Shown: positions 36,072 to 49,430, counted from the stretch's first letter. The stretch: 64,000 bases of DNA from Papilionanthe hookeriana x Papilionanthe teres (GCA_022702705.1 CM040422.1:41067270-41131269), one strand, 5' to 3'. Program-made: numbers and translations. The notes: generated from the letters alone by a model not told the origin.

Positions 36072-37393
36072 TTAAACACACATATATATATATAAATATA
36101 TCAAAAACATAAAAATCTTTCCTACTCTTCGATTGTCCGAACTAACATCTTCTCCGATATTTCGATGCGATGCGAGTGCACAAATAAATTGTAGAAAGGC
36201 CCGAAAGGGAATTTTGCGAGTAGATTCTTCATTAATCCATTCTTTCGTCTTAGTAGATGAATAAAGCCGGCCTCCAGGATGTCCAAGTATGATCAAAGTG
36301 CTCCTTCATTCTCCAATCAATATTATCAAACATATCAGAGATATTGTCAATGGAATTCATCACATTTTGCAATTCTTTCTCCAATCCTTTAATCTTCTTC
36401 AGAATGAAATTAGTCTTATCAGTAAAGGGCCTTGCTAAAGGATTGTTCTGTGATGCTCTGTCAGAAATAACGGTAATCTCGTCATTGTTATCCAAAGTGG
36501 GAAACATATCAGTAGGATCCAGGGGTTTTCATGGTAAAAGTACTTTTTCCCAAGCCTCATAAGAAACTTGGTACTGACTGCATAAAGCAAATATAGTAGA
36601 TGGGTGTCCAACTCCATGCACTGACCCATGCACAATTAATCCTAATGCATACTTTACTATTATTGATCCAACATCGATAGGTAATCCAATTTGAATACAG
36701 TAGTTTAAAATAGCGCATTCCTTTGAAACTTTATTTACTCTCATGGTAGGTAATAATTTTGATGATATAAAGAAATGCCAGTGCTTTGAGACAGGGTTAA
36801 GAAGTGATGCAGAAAAACTGACATACCCGTCTTCTCGTAACTCCCAATCATCCGGTTCGTCGGTTAGGTATCTGTAGATCTCGTTCATATTGTATCTTGA
36901 AGGCACAAAGTTGGAATAATGACAAACAGAGGTATTTTCTATGAAAACAATTCATTTACCCTTGCGGGAGTAAATGTTACCCATCTTCCTCTCGACGTAG
37001 ACATTTCCATTGTTGATCGCATGTAAATTAGAGTAAAACTCTTTAACTACCGGTATAACTACAACGGATGTCGTATAACAAAATACCTCCCAATGCCGCT
37101 CGTGCTATCATTTCTTCGATTTTTGTAGTAGAATTCTCTACTCCTCTATTGACGAATCCTCTTTCTTTAATAAGTCTTTTCTTCATCAAGCCTTTGTTGA
37201 AGATTCGCTGTGCCTCCGAACTGACAAATTTTCTCCGGTTGAAAACTTCAGTTTTTGTGGTTTCTAAGAATTTGGAGGCCATTTTGGATGGAAAGGATTG
37301 GTCTCTAGTCATTCCTAAGGAAGAAAATGGTGTAAAATCGGATTTGGAATAATTTCTTATGAAGGAATGGCTTAGATCCGTCCAAAACAGCAC
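36072..37393 (-). pseudogene. Extra Athila ORF, proximal copy (broken)
   Basis: A diverged duplicate of the distal ORF. 37393-37043 matches its N-terminus (RKFVSSEAQRIFNKGLMKKR compared with the RFINARAQTRYFQN region), 36906-36529 its middle (LNPVSKHWHFFISSKLLPT, LNYCIQ and GHPSTIFALC), and 36507-36250 its coiled-coil-like tail. The pieces are in different frames, so it cannot be translated as one protein. It sits between integrase and the distal copy on the same strand. Confidence 0.75.
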
Positions 37394-37424
37394 GAAAAAT
37401 CTTTAAGAAACTAAATTTTCAACT

Positions 37425-37540
37425 GCCTCGCCGTCGGAGGGAAGTTCCTCGCCGTCGGCGACTTAGTTATAAACCGAATGAAGTAATGGTCCACGATCTC
37501 GCCGTCGACGAGCTCGGCACGCTTGTCGGCGAGATTCGTA
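37425..37540. repeat. GC-rich palindrome cluster upstream of proximal ORF
   Basis: CTCGCCGTCGGCGACTTAG, CTCGCCGTCGACGAG and relatives, directly before the proximal ORF. Flanks such as GACTTAGTT and CACGATCTCGCCGTCG also occur in the LTR clusters, so the blocks are related. Confidence 0.85.
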
Positions 37541-37690
37541 AAAATCGCCCATTTTCGCTCTGGTCCGAATATTTTCTGATCTCATCCAATAGGTTCAATT
37601 TTGTGATGATTCTAATAAAAATTTGAGTAGTAAGATTTGTTTTAATAATATAGACTCACTAATTTGCAGATAATTAAAATAAAAGACTAC

Positions 37691-37738
37691 TATGGGTTGC
37701 CTCCCATAAAGCGCTTGGTTTAACGTCGTCAGCCCGAC
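37691..37738 (-). other. Conserved post-integrase motif of Athila-type elements
   Basis: The minus strand reads GTCGGGCTGACGACGTTAAA, then CCAAGCGCTT and GGGAGGCAACCCATAG. The motif recurs at about 21073-21125 and 24893-24948 in the intronic units, so it marks the junction between pol and the 3' part. Its role is unknown to me. Confidence 0.75.
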
Positions 37739-37748
37739 CTAATTTAGT

Positions 37749-38845
37749 TTAGTGTTCAGGTTGACTAAGCATTAAAACCTCTTTAAAATTTGGTCTTCTA
37801 CCTTCGAAATATGGTTTTAATCTATGTCCGTTTACTTTAAATCTATGTTCTGTTTTTGGATCTTCAACTTCTATAGTTCCATATGAAAATATTTGAGTTA
37901 TGGTGAAAGGTTCTAACCATCGAGATTTCAATTTCCCAGGAAATAATTTCAATCTAGTATTATAAAGCAAAACTTCGTCCTCGGTTCAAAATTTCTCCGA
38001 TTAATCTTCCGATCATGCCATAATTTCATTCTTTCTTTATAAATCCTATCATTATCATACGATTCATTCCTTAATTCTTCCAATTCATTTAATTGCAACA
38101 ATCTCTTCTCACCAGCTTCTTTCAAATTATAATTAAATTCTTTAATCGCCCAATATGCTTTATGTTCTAATTCAACTGGTAAGTGACAAGTTTTTCCATA
38201 TATAAGCCTATAAGGAGTCATTCCAATCGGAGTTTTATAAGCAGTCCTGTATGCTCATAATGCAGTGTCTAGTCTTATAGAACAGTCTGATCTATTAGGA
38301 TTTATAGACTTTTCTAATATACGCTTAATCTCTCGATTAGAAACTTCAGCTAATCCACTAGTTTGTGGATGATAAGCGACTTGATATCTTATGCATAATA
38401 TTATATTTTTCTACTAGTTTGTGAATATATTTGTTTCTAAAATGAGTTCCTCCGTCGGTGATAATCACTCTTGGCATTCCAAATCTAGTAAAAATATTTT
38501 TTATTAAAAATTTCAAAACACTTTTAGCATCACACCTAGATAAAGCTTGTGCTTCAATCCATTTGGAAACATAATCAAGAGCTACTAATATATGAGTTCC
38601 CAAATGACGGAATAAAAGGTCCCATGAAATCTAATCCCCAAACATAAAAAATTTCAACTTCTAATATAAAATTCATAGGCATTTCATTTTTCTCGATATG
38701 TTTCCTACTCTTTGGCATTTATCGCAGTGTTTTTATATATCTATATACATCTCTAAATAGAGTAGGCCAGTAGAATCCAGATCGTAGAATTTTATATGCA
38801 GTTTTATCTGTCCCAAAATGTCCTCCAAAATCAGAGTCATGACAT
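37749..38845 (-). pseudogene. Athila integrase (broken)
   Basis: Catalytic DDE integrase of a Ty3/gypsy element, inserting the cDNA copy into the host chromosome. From the N-terminal side: the HDSDFGGHFG part of the zinc-binding region (its cysteine half is interrupted by a stop), the first Asp in WGLDFMGPF, VALDYVSKW, the second Asp in VIITDGGTHF, the Glu in GLAEVSNREIKRIL, and the C-terminal LKSRWLEPF (GPF/Y-like) module in 37970-37749. The segments lie in more than one frame with stops. No chromodomain is visible. Confidence 0.85.
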
Positions 38846-40648
38846 TATTGAATAATTGGTTCAGTTTCTTCATAAGGCACGCATCTTCTAATAATTAGAT
38901 CCTTACATTGCTTATATAAGTATGGTTCATCCCAAAAATATGATTTAGTATCATGAATGAATTTTTTCTGTTGTTGCAAAGTTAACATAGGTGGTAAAAT
39001 GTCACTTACAATATAATTTACTATATCACCATACCAAGGTATTTTCAACTCATTTATATTATAAAGTTGTTCATCAGGAAAACTGTTTAAAATTTCATTA
39101 TCAATATTAGATAATTCATGATTTTCTAATCTTGATAAATGATCAGCAATTTGATTATCAGTTCCATTTTTGTTAATTATCTCAAAATCAAATTCTTGCA
39201 TTAATAATATCCATCTAATTAATCTTGGTTTAAAATCTTTCTTTTGCATTAAATATTTTATAGCAGAATGATCAGTATGCATAATACATTTAGTTCCTAT
39301 TAGATAATGCCGAAATTTATTAAAAGCATATACAACTGCTAATAATTCTCTTTCAATGAATCGTATAATTTATTTCAAAGATCATTTAGAGTTTTACTAA
39401 GCATAATATATAACTTTGAAAATCTTATCATATCTTTCGTCAAGAACTGCTCCTATAAGCATAATCACTAGCATCACACATAAGCTTAAATGGTTTTTCC
39501 CAATTAGGTGAAACTATTATAGGTGTCGTAATTAATTTATCTTTTAATAATTCGAAAGCATTCGAGCATTCGATTGTAAATTCAAATTTCTTGTCCTTTT
39601 CAAGAAGTTGGCATAGAGGTTTAGTAATTTTTGAAAAATCTTTAATATAATGCCTATAAAATCTAGCATGTCCAAGAAAACTTCTTACCCCTTTTACCGT
39701 AGTTGGAGGTGGTAATTTAGATATTACTTGAATTTTTGCAGGATCTACTTCCATGCCTTTTTCTGAAATTTTATGCCCTAATACAATGCTGCCTGTAACC
39801 ATAAATTGACTTTTCTCCCAATTAAGAACTAAACTAGTTTTCTCACATACTTCAAATAATTTTTCAAGATGATTTAAGCATGTGTCAAATGTTGTTCCAA
39901 ATACAGAGAAATCATCCATAAATACTTCTATTCCATTATCAATTAATTTACTAAATATAGACATCATACATCTTTGGAATGTTACTGGTGCATTACATAA
40001 TCCAAAAGGCATTCTTCGAAAAGCGAAAGTTCCATAAGGACTAGTAAATGTAGTTTTATCTTGATCCTCGTGAGCAATTTGTATTTGATGATAACCAAGT
40101 ATATCCATCTAAGAAACAAAAATACTTATGTCCTGATTAATCTATCTAACATCTGGTCTAGAAATGGTAAAGGGAAGTGATCTTTTTCTAGTGGTGGTGT
40201 TTAATTTTCTATAATCAATACATATTTGTCATCCAGTAACTTGTCTTATAGGAATAAGATCATTATTTTCATTAGCTTTGACAAATCACCCCTCCTTTTT
40301 AGGTACACGATGAATTGGGCTTACCCAAGCACTGTCAGAAATAGGATATATGATACCATTATCTAACCATTTTCAAATTTCTTTCTTGACTACTTCTTTC
40401 ATTATCGGATTTAATCTCCTTTGTGGATCTACTTTAGGTTTATGTTCATTATCTAAAATAATTCTGTGCATACAGATTGAAAGACTAATTCCTTTAATAT
40501 CTGCTAAAGTCCAACAAAAAATTTTCTTATATTTTTTTAACGTATCTAAGAGTTTTTGTTCTTGAGATTCATTTAATTCAGATAAAATAATAACTGGTAG
40601 AGTTGAAGAATTACCTAAGTAAGCATACTTTAAATAATTAGGTAACAT
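38845..40648 (-). pseudogene. Athila reverse transcriptase and RNase H (broken)
   Basis: Copies element RNA into DNA and degrades the RNA template. 40648-40373 is the linker and start of RT. 40380-40110 contains WVSPIHRVPKKEG and CIDYRKLN but has in-frame stops, one where a Trp is expected. 40108-39440 is open and holds the polymerase core with TTFTSPYGTFAFRRMPFGLC and the catalytic VFMDDFSVFG, plus GHKIS and a CDASDYA RNase H start. 39282-38845 has the RNase H end (HTDHSAIKYL, ADHLSRLE) and the connection to integrase. Several stops and shifts disable it. Confidence 0.88.
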
Positions 40649-40968
40649 TTTTAACTCAAGTTCAGGAGGTTTAATAATTGATGGAACTATATTTTTTTCA
40701 GTGTTTTCTGTGTTATCTCAAAATTCAAATTTCTCTTGAATATAATCTAATTCTTCATTTATCTCAGATTTTTCAATTAATTCAATATTTTCTTTTTCTA
40801 ATTTTTCTTCATAATATACTTTAAAATGTTCTTTTTATAAATGATCGAGTACTTCCATTCGAAAACACTCATCATCTTTTTCTAGAAGCACGATATTTCA
40901 TTGATTTAGCAATATTAAAAGTTACTTTTTGGTCATTTACTCTCATAGTTAATTCTCCTTTACGAACA

Positions 40969-41643
40969 TCAATCATAGCTTTTCCGAGTGGCTAAAAATG
41001 GTCTTTCTAAAATGATAGGAATTTCTTTATCTTCTTCCATATCTAGAACAATAAAATCTACAGGGAAGATAAATTTGTCCACTTTTACCAATACATCTTC
41101 AATAACTCCCTTAGGATACGTAACAAAACGATCAGCTAACTGAAGAGTTACTGAAGTAGGTGAAATTTCTCCCAATCCTAATCTCTTAAAAATCGATGGA
41201 GGCATTAGATTGATGCTTACACCTAAGTCACACAAAGCTTTTCCATAGAATTTTTCTCCAATAGCACAGGGTATAGTGAAACTACCAGGATCTTTTAATT
41301 TTTCAGGAAGTTTTTTCTGAATAATAGCACTACACTCTTCACTAAGTGCAACCATTTCATTATCGGTAAATTTTTATTTTTTATTTAGAATATCTTTCAT
41401 AAATTTTACATAGTTTGGTATCTGTTCTAAAGCTTCTACGAAAGGAATATTTATCGTTAATTTCTTCAAAATTTCAAGGAATTTAGCAAATTGTTTGTCT
41501 TTTTTATGTTGAATTAGTCGTTGAGGAAATGGTGGTGGAGGTTTTTCAACAGAAATTTTTATAGGTATTAAAGGATTTTCTAAGTTTGGATCTTGTTGAA
41601 TCTTTTCCTTTTCAATTTTCACTTCCTCTTTTTTGACTTTCAA
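40969..41643 (-). pseudogene. Athila aspartic protease and upstream linker
   Basis: Processes the element polyprotein. The protease (41355-40969) has the active-site block ALCDLGVSINLMP, followed by LADRFVTYPKGVIEDVLVKV and a second hydrophobic block with IILERPFLAT. The Lys/Pro-rich linker (41643-41374, with KPPPPFPQRL) precedes it in another frame, separated by a stop. Confidence 0.82.
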
Positions 41644-41768
41644 GTTCTTTCTGAATTTGAGGTTCTAATTCTTTTCCACTTCGTAATTGTATCGCTTTAA
41701 TTTGTTCATTTCCCTTGTCTTTAGGATTTATTTCCACATTACTAGGAAATGTTCACAGTATTCTATTA

Positions 41769-43099
41769 TTAAGTCTTTGTAGCGATATGTCCAAGTTGAG
41801 TTTCAATATTTTTGATAGTTGTTCCTTGATTTTGTAATTGGTTTCCTTGTATTTGTAATTGATTTCCTTGATTTTGTAAATGTTGACCCATATTTAATAT
41901 TAATTCTTCTATAGATAATTTCTTATCTTTAAATTGAGGGTTATTATTATTAAATCCAGGTGGATAATTAAGTTTATAATTAGGATTTCCTTGATTATAT
42001 GGATTTCCTAATTGTTGTGTCATATTATTCATCCATGTTTGATTACTTGTATTATTATTCCAATTAAAATTAGGATGATTTTTCCATCCAGGATTATAAT
42101 AATTTGCATAAGGATTATTGGGTCTGTTGTTAATTGCATTAATTGTTTCATATTGAGATTGGGATTCTATAATTTGTCCAGATGAATTTTCTTCTGATAT
42201 AGTTGGAGAGTAATTCATTCCAAAATGATCTAATTTTTTAGATACAACAACAATTTGTGAAGCTAACATAGATATTGCATCATTTTCATGAGTACTAGCT
42301 ATTTTTTCGGATTCATTCTATCGACGAGCCATTGAAAATTATTAGTTGTCATTTCTTCGATTAGTGCATAGGCTTCATCAAATGGTTTTGACATTAATGA
42401 TCCTCCAACAATGAAGCATCGATGATTGATCTTAAAAATCCTACTAATCCATTATAGAAAGTTTGGATAATTAACCGATCGAGTAACGCATGATGTGGGC
42501 ATTTCCTAAGAAATTCTTTAAATCTCTCCCAAGATTCATATATTGACTCTCCATCAGATCGACTAAAAGAAGTTATATCGTTTCTAAGCTTAGCGAGTTT
42601 TAGATGGCGGAAAATATTTGGATAGAAATTTTTGTGATAATTCTCCCCAAGTTTTAATAGATCCAGGTTCTAACGAATTTAACCATATTTTAGCCTTATC
42701 CCTTAAAGAAAAAGGAAAAGGTCTAAGTCTAATAGCATCGTTAGATACTCCTTCATATTTGAAAGTAGCACATAGTTCTAAAAAACTAACAAGATGTAAA
42801 TTAGGATCTTCAGTAGGTGAACCACTAAATTGATTATTTTGTACCATTTGGATAATTGCGAGTTTAAGTTCGAATGAATTAGCGACTACATCGGGGTTTT
42901 GAATAGTTAAATGAATTTCATCTAATGTAGGGTTGTCATAATCTCGTAATGGTCTTGGTTGATTGATATTTTCATTTTCGAGTATATTTGCCATTTGTGT
43001 TAAATTTATAATTTCTCTTTTTTGTTTTCTAATTCTTTTAATTGTACGCTCTAATTCTGAATCGTAAGGTATTAAATTTTCATTTTCAAATTTTCGCAT
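41769..43099 (-). pseudogene. Athila Gag (broken)
   Basis: Capsid protein. The frame opens at 43099 about 50 bp after the primer-binding site. 43099-42590 contains the retrotransposon Gag core (LRPFPFSLRDKAKIWLNSLE and TWGELSQKFLSKYFPPSKTR). Homology continues with SIYESWERFKEFLRKCPHH to about 42400 and then shifts frame. 42269-41769 is an Asn/Gln/Pro-rich tail with YYNPGWKNHPNFNW and a short internal repeat (QNQGNQLQ). I do not see a CCHC zinc knuckle. Stops or shifts separate the pieces. Confidence 0.85.
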
Positions 43100-43150
43100 A
43101 CAATTTTATAAAATAAAATAGTCTGTTACTTTAGTAAATAATTTCTTTAC

Positions 43151-43169
43151 TTCCCCGGCAACGGCGCCA
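43151..43169 (-). other. Primer-binding site, tRNA-Asp type
   Basis: The minus strand reads TGGCGCCGTTGCCGGGGAA, 6 bp after the end of the 5' LTR. This is the intact tRNA-Asp-type site usual in Athila elements. Confidence 0.92.
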
Positions 43170-43175
43170 AAAACT

Positions 43176-44778
43176 TGACCCACTTTTAATATGTATGCAA
43201 TTTATGTTTATAGCAACGGTACCAAAAACTTGATCCCGCTTTAAATATATATATATATGATTTAATGTATAATGTGGATTCTACGCAAGTATACGTATCA
43301 TATCAAGTAATACAGGGCTCTAGTGGAGTCCTGCTTATCGATCCCACAGGGAAATTTTTAACAGATTTATTATCAACTAAATTTAAAGGAATTACTTACG
43401 AATAAAGTGAACGAAAATTCAAAGTAACTAAAATGAACTAAAAGTAAACTAATGTTTGAAATAAGTTGATTTAAATAATTCAGAAAAAGTATCCTTCTCC
43501 TTATTTTTTTAGAAAATTAAGTGAATGACGAATTTAAATAGAATCTTTGAATTGTATTGTGACAAACAGGAGCATTCCTATTCTTTACCCTTTGGTCCGA
43601 GTGCAAAGAACATTGACTAATCCTATGTTTGATCATCGAATCTGCGGCTAGGCTGGGAGGATACTGGTCGCCACTTCGTAGCTCCCACGTTCCCCTCACT
43701 CGAGGGCTAACATCTACACTTCGACTCTCGAACAATAGGACCGAATTTAGTATTTTAGTCTGTCACACTAAAATATCCAATTCTACGTCCGATAATTAAT
43801 ATTTCCCTATTTATTTGCACCCTCCTTCCAAGGTTTTTGACTTTCCTTGAATATTGGATGTAATTTTTACTACAGTTGATAATTCAACATATTTTAACAA
43901 CTTAATTGGCCAGATTGAAAGTGAATTAAGTTTTAAGTAAAAATTATCACAATTTATTTATATTATATTAGGTGCTTCTATTTAATTTCATCAATCCGCA
44001 TAATTTTCATAAACAAGGAGAAAGACTAAGAAAACTACTCAGAATGCATGGGAATAAAACAAAGCATGGATTTCATTTAAAGTTAACAACAATAAACAAA
44101 TATACTTATCTTAATTTCCTCCCCAAGCAGACTCCTTGAAGTAACTTTGACTTTTCCTTCTAGTACAACAAACTAAATAACACTCAACTAATGAACTCAC
44201 TAAACACACTCAAACTCACTAAATTAGACACACAAATGACACTTAAGACAATAGAAAGAGACACTAAAAAGAGACACTGACTCTCTAAAATAGACACACC
44301 TAGACACTAGAATTCGGCCTCTATTTATAGAGGTAAGTAAAGGTCCAAGGGGTGCTTAAACACCTCTTCAAAAAGTGTCCAGGTTCAATGTATATGCATT
44401 TTGAACTGTATCGCCGTCGTCGGGAAATGACCTCGCCGTCAGCAGGGCTTCTAGAAGGTCTTCAAACCGCGCGATCTCGCTGTCGGCGGGCTCAGGCTCG
44501 CTGTCGGCAAGGTAGTTATAATTCCTTCAGAAATTCTCCTCATGATCTCGTCGTCGGCGGTCGATCTCACCGTCGGCGGTCTCGATCTCGCCGTCGACGA
44601 CTTAGTTTAATTTGCATAAATTTCCTCCTTTTTGATCAAAATTTGCTCTATTTCATGCTTTTTTCTTCCATCACTTATAAATCTTCATTCCTGCAATAAA
44701 ATAAAGAAAATACCTTTCTTTAAAGTGCAATTTCATCAAAAATAGATATGAATTTCTTGATGTATTTTTCTGTGATCA
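43176..44778 (-). repeat. 5' LTR of the Athila element
   Basis: Pairs with 31097-32669 and has the same TGATCAC...GGGTCA ends. The palindrome cluster lies at 44410-44600, about 180-370 bp from its 5' end. Confidence 0.92.
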
Positions 44779-44906
44779 GCGACTGACTACAAAAGTATAA
44801 TGATCTGTCTACCTCTGGCGACCGACATCCCTATCAATATTGGGTGTATTATTTCAAAAAAAAAAATTTATGTTATGATGACTTTCTCTAATATCCTTTC
44901 AGGTCC

Positions 44907-46208
44907 TGATATGCCATCGAATATACTTAATTTTTTCTTTATTTTACACATGTTTTTGAATGAAACTACAGTTTAATAGAAAGTATTTTTATGATTATGA
45001 TGCAGATATAGCAGGTAGGAGCATTAGAAAAATTAGAGTGAAATGAAACCAAATGGAGCAAAGGTGTTGATTGTATACTGGAGCCCAGGCGCCCAATCGC
45101 CCAATTTTGGCGCCAAGGTGTTGCTTGAACATCTTAGCACCAGCCTTGAGCGCTTAGACACCTAAGAATTTCGAGCAAACAGTGAGCACGACGCTCAAAA
45201 GGCCTGGACTGGACGCCTAGGAGTTGCGGTTCAGACGGGTGCTTATTGCTAGTTATTTTATGGTTGTTGATTGTTCAGACTGGGAGATATAAGAAGATTT
45301 AAAAGAGATTTGGTGGCTTTTGGGAGCGGTGGTTGTTCTCTCACAGTTCTCTCTTTGGTTCGGTTGGTTCTAGAGGTGTTCGAAGGGTTGGTGATCGAAC
45401 TCTTGGAATTCTTTCAGGAGAGTATGTAGGAGGGGAAACCCTTATTCTTGAGAGATTAGAGAGGGATACTTGAGAGAATCTGTAAGGGGTTACGACATCA
45501 CATTGTGTAGCACTGTGAAAAGCATCATTTGGTGGAATTTTCTTCTATTTTTAGAGGGCTAAAGCTAAGTATCGTGTGTAATTTTATTTGATTATTGTTG
45601 TAAAATCATATTTGATGAATTTTCTTGGATTGAATGAAGTTTACTATAGTGTTTATCATGTGTGGTGAGTAGATTTCATATAATTTTCTCTTGTGATGGA
45701 TATGTTAGATTTGTATGATTATGAATGCTTTGAATTGATCTTTATTTTCATGTGATGAGTGTATCTCTAGACTTAATTTACTTGTTGTACTTTTTATATA
45801 ACTTGTTAAAATTTGTTATGACCCATTAGAATACGACAAAGCGGTGGTGAAACATTATAAATTACTTGCATTGTGCAATTGGGTATGAAAGATAAGTCAT
45901 GAGGCAGTGCAACTTCAGGAAATAGGCTTTGATGGGTGCAAATTGGGGACTCTTGGGTGACATGCTAGAATCCTAACCAATTTGATCTATGATTTAATGA
46001 ATTAAAGCTAGGTTAGTCAAATTGAGAGCATAAATTGAAGATTCAAAGGTAAAAAGCTAGAATTGTAACCAATGTAATCTAAGGTTTAAAGAACTAATAA
46101 GAGGTTAACCAAACTTCTTCATTCTCCTGTTTTCACTATCATACTAAAATTTCTAGAATTAACACATATAATCTACTTAGGAAATCACAAGAGAAATGTA
46201 TCTTTACC

Positions 46209-46240
<32 letters not shown>
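44907..46240 (+). mobile_element. Second Athila-like LTR, partial
   Basis: Starts TGATATGCC and follows the layout of the intronic LTRs: ACCAAATGGAGCAAAGG, a GC-rich palindrome segment from about 45082 (CAGGCGCCCAATCGCCC, TTGGCGCCAA), GAATCTGTAAGGGGTTACGA, GTTGTAAAATCATATTTGAT and GGGTGACATGCTAGAATCCT. Sequence differs enough to be another subfamily. It stops at a (TA)n run (46210-46236) without a primer site. 44779-44906 is unassigned spacer. Confidence 0.7.
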
Positions 46241-46241
<1 letters not shown>

Positions 46242-49200
46242 GTGAGAAATTTAAATAAATTGCAGGAATGGAAAGCAAGAAAGACCGGTTTAAAGTGTAC
46301 CTACCGAGTCCTAGGTCATAAATTGGTGGGTTCCTATTCATTTGTTTTAAAGGATGATTTTCTTGAGCAGAGACATAATAGGTTTAGTTGTCCTCCAAGA
46401 TATCCAAAAGACCATAAATAAATGTGGGACATAACCCTACACCTCTTTTAGGATCCTTTGAAATGTCCCGCGTCCTCCTGAACTTATTATGTTGCTAAAT
46501 CATTCATGCATTATCAAGTTAAGGTTTAATCGGTATGTTTTAACTTATTGGTTAATGAACCATAAGGTCCTAATTATCCTTATGAGTGGGGTAACTATCA
46601 CTTAATGTTTCATTTGGGAATTATGTGAGTGGAGGCACTTAAGGGAAAATTGATTTTTTAAGGCATTTAGCAAATTTGAACTTAGTGTTGGGCCAGTAGT
46701 GTTTTCAAAGTATTTGTGATATATTATCTTTTATAGACCTCATTAAACAAACTTGGATTAAGGCTAGTTCAATTCTAAGCCCTTAAGATTGTATGGGTGT
46801 ATTTATAATTTTAGGAATGTGAAATCAGGTGAAATTAATCCCAATCAAATATTGTGTTATAATCCAACCATTGGCTAGGGGTCTTTGATAGTGAATTATA
46901 GTATTCCAAAATCAAACCTCTCACTTTAGAATCACTCAATTTAATTAACCTCTAAATTACAATAATTAAGGGAAAATTACAATTATACCCATGTTAAGAA
47001 AAATTGATGAGTTTGTTTCTACCTCTTCATCTCATATGTTTCAATCATCTAGAAAAGTCAATTATGATCATACATTACTCATTTACCCTTGGATTTAGCC
47101 TAAATATTAATTAGGGTTTAATTCCATAATTATCATTTGTCCTTGAAGGTCATAGCATCTCAAAATTTTCTAAATTGAACTCAAATGGCTTTTATATTTT
47201 TATGTTTCTAACTCATGGGTCAATTAAAACATTAGAGAAGAAAATGTGATTTTCTGATTTTTATTTTATTTTTAGAATTAATTTTATGCAAAAATAAGTA
47301 TTTTCAATATTAATTCATTAACTTACCAAAGATATAACTTCTGTCCTTAAAAAAATTTTTGAAGGTTCACCTAGGTCGGATGACTACTTAGGTCAATTTT
47401 CATGATTTTTTTTAATTTTATTTTAATTATTATAATTATTATTTGTTTTGAGTATTCAATAAATATAAATTATTATTTAAGTGGAAAATTAGTATTATAT
47501 TTTTTGAATTTCTCTAAGTTCAAGGAACCCATAGAAATAAATTTGAAATTTTTGTGATTTTTATTTTAATTATTATAATTATTTTAGTGCAAAATTAGAG
47601 AAATTTCATTTTTAAGCCTTTAAAAATCCATAATTACTTTTATAAAATTAGGAAACATATTCTAATTGCTCCTAATGATCAAGAAATGATTTAGACTTTT
47701 GTATTTTTATTAATTTTATGAATTTTTTATTATTTTTAATTATTTAAAATTAGGAAAATTAATTAAATATAAAGTTTTTACTTAGGGCTTGATTTTATTT
47801 TTCTTGGGTGCCCTGATCATAAGAAACTCCCAAAACTACTTGTCATAATTTTCTTAATTATATTTTAATTATTATAATTATTGTAATGCAAAAATGTTAT
47901 TTTTTTTAGAAAATCAGATTTGGTGGTTAAATTAATTCAAATAGGTTACAAATTACAGTGAGTCAATATAATTATTATTTACAATGTGGGTTAAATTTTG
48001 TGGTTTTTCTATTTATATCTTAATTATTTTAATTTTTTAAATGTTTTAATGATTTAATTATAATTAGTGTCATTCTTAATCGCTTATAACCATTTTATAT
48101 TTTTCCTAGGGTCCTCTCACCACATTGAACCTACCATAACAAGTTTTTTATTTTTCTGTTTATATTTTAATTATTAAAATTTTGTATTAAAATAGAGGTG
48201 ATTAATTTGAAAATTGGGGATTTTATGTTAAGGATGCTTTCTAACTTTAGAAAATAAAAAAATACTCCTAAAAATAGAGCAAAAAAGCCCTCAAAGTTTC
48301 AAGTCATGGTGATTTATATTTATTAAGTTATGATTTAAATAAATTTTTGAGTGTTTAATTAATTAAAAATAAAATACATGTCAAATAATTTTGATTTTTA
48401 TTCTACATTATTTTCCTCTATTCACTGAGTAAGAGGGTATTTTTTTTATTATTTTTAAGATTTTTCTACACCAAGTTATGAATTTTCTAAGTTAAATGAC
48501 TTAAATAAATCAAAAAATCCTGGAATTTCCTACTTAACACATTTAGCGATTACTGGATCCTACAGTGTTCCACCATTTGATGCCACCATCCATGTAGCCA
48601 CTAACTCAGCCCGCGCTTTATGCATATTCAACTCGTCGGACGCGATCCTGACCATCCGCTCAATACATGCTTGATCAAATGGCGCTCTTTCATCGTCTTC
48701 ACTAGGTGTATCCTCCAAACCGTCCACCTTCTAGGCTTAAGTTCTCTCACTACACTCAACCAATTCACTTTGGGTTTGTTCATACAGCTTCATCTAGTCA
48801 TGAAGAACCTATCCATACTTTTTATCATGCATGAAATTAAGATTTTCTTCACGAAGACCCAAACCAAGCTCGATTTGGGGAAAAATGTTCTATAGCTTGG
48901 TATGAGAAGTGAGGCCTCAATCAGATGCTTGTAGAAGCTTCCTTGTAGTCTGGCGAACCTCCTCCAAGTGTTACTTTGGTCTTTAAAAAGGTCTAGTTCA
49001 GAACTCCTCCAACAGGTGAGAAGGCAGAGGTGAAAATCAAGGAAAGAGTGGCTGGGAAATGGGGCATTATGTGGGGAACTTCTTCTCTTGCTCCGGTGAA
49101 GGTGAGGAGGAAGTTAAAATTGGAAATTTGTGGTTTTTGGTGGGGTTTCCTGTTTCTAGACTAATTTTGGGTGGCTAAGTTGGCCTCATGCAGTGAGAGA

Positions 49201-49430
49201 AATGATTGAGAGATGGTTGGAATAAGCTCAGGAGGTCTTGGAGAATCTCTGGGAACAATTTGACAGAGTTTCCCCAAGGTCCAGTGCACTCTCTATGGTT
49301 TGGCTATGGGAGGTCGTGGTGAAATAGGCAAGGTTATGTTAGCCACCAGGGCTTCAATCTCGGTGAGCTCTGCTGCTTAGGTGGAGGGAATAAAGGTACA
49401 AGTGGATGTCGGCCGTTAAAACTTCTAGTT
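46241..49430 (-). mobile_element. Inverted fragment A of Ogre LTR
   Basis: From about 46750 the reverse complement follows the middle of the Ogre LTRs. It includes the block seen at 5030-5060 (CACTGAGTAAGAGGGTA here at 48424-48440), the GTGTGGACG-type segment (near 48720) and the leader region. 46241-46750 is less clearly related. The short ORFs at 48620-48895 and elsewhere are by-products. Confidence 0.65.

Larger units (their letters stand above)
31097..44778 (-). mobile_element. Complete but decayed Athila-type Ty3/gypsy element
   Basis: 13,682 bp on the minus strand. Order: 5' LTR 44778-43176, primer-binding site, gag, protease, RT/RNase H, integrase, a non-coding segment, two copies of an extra ORF, a long 3' UTR, and 3' LTR 32669-31097. 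The bases flanking the element are GCAAC (31092-31096) and GCGAC (44779-44783), a 5-bp target duplication with one change. The LTRs are very similar to each other, so insertion is fairly recent relative to the intronic chain, but the reading frames have stops and shifts, so it is not autonomous now. The tRNA-Asp primer site and the extra ORF after integrase support the Athila lineage. Confidence 0.92.
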
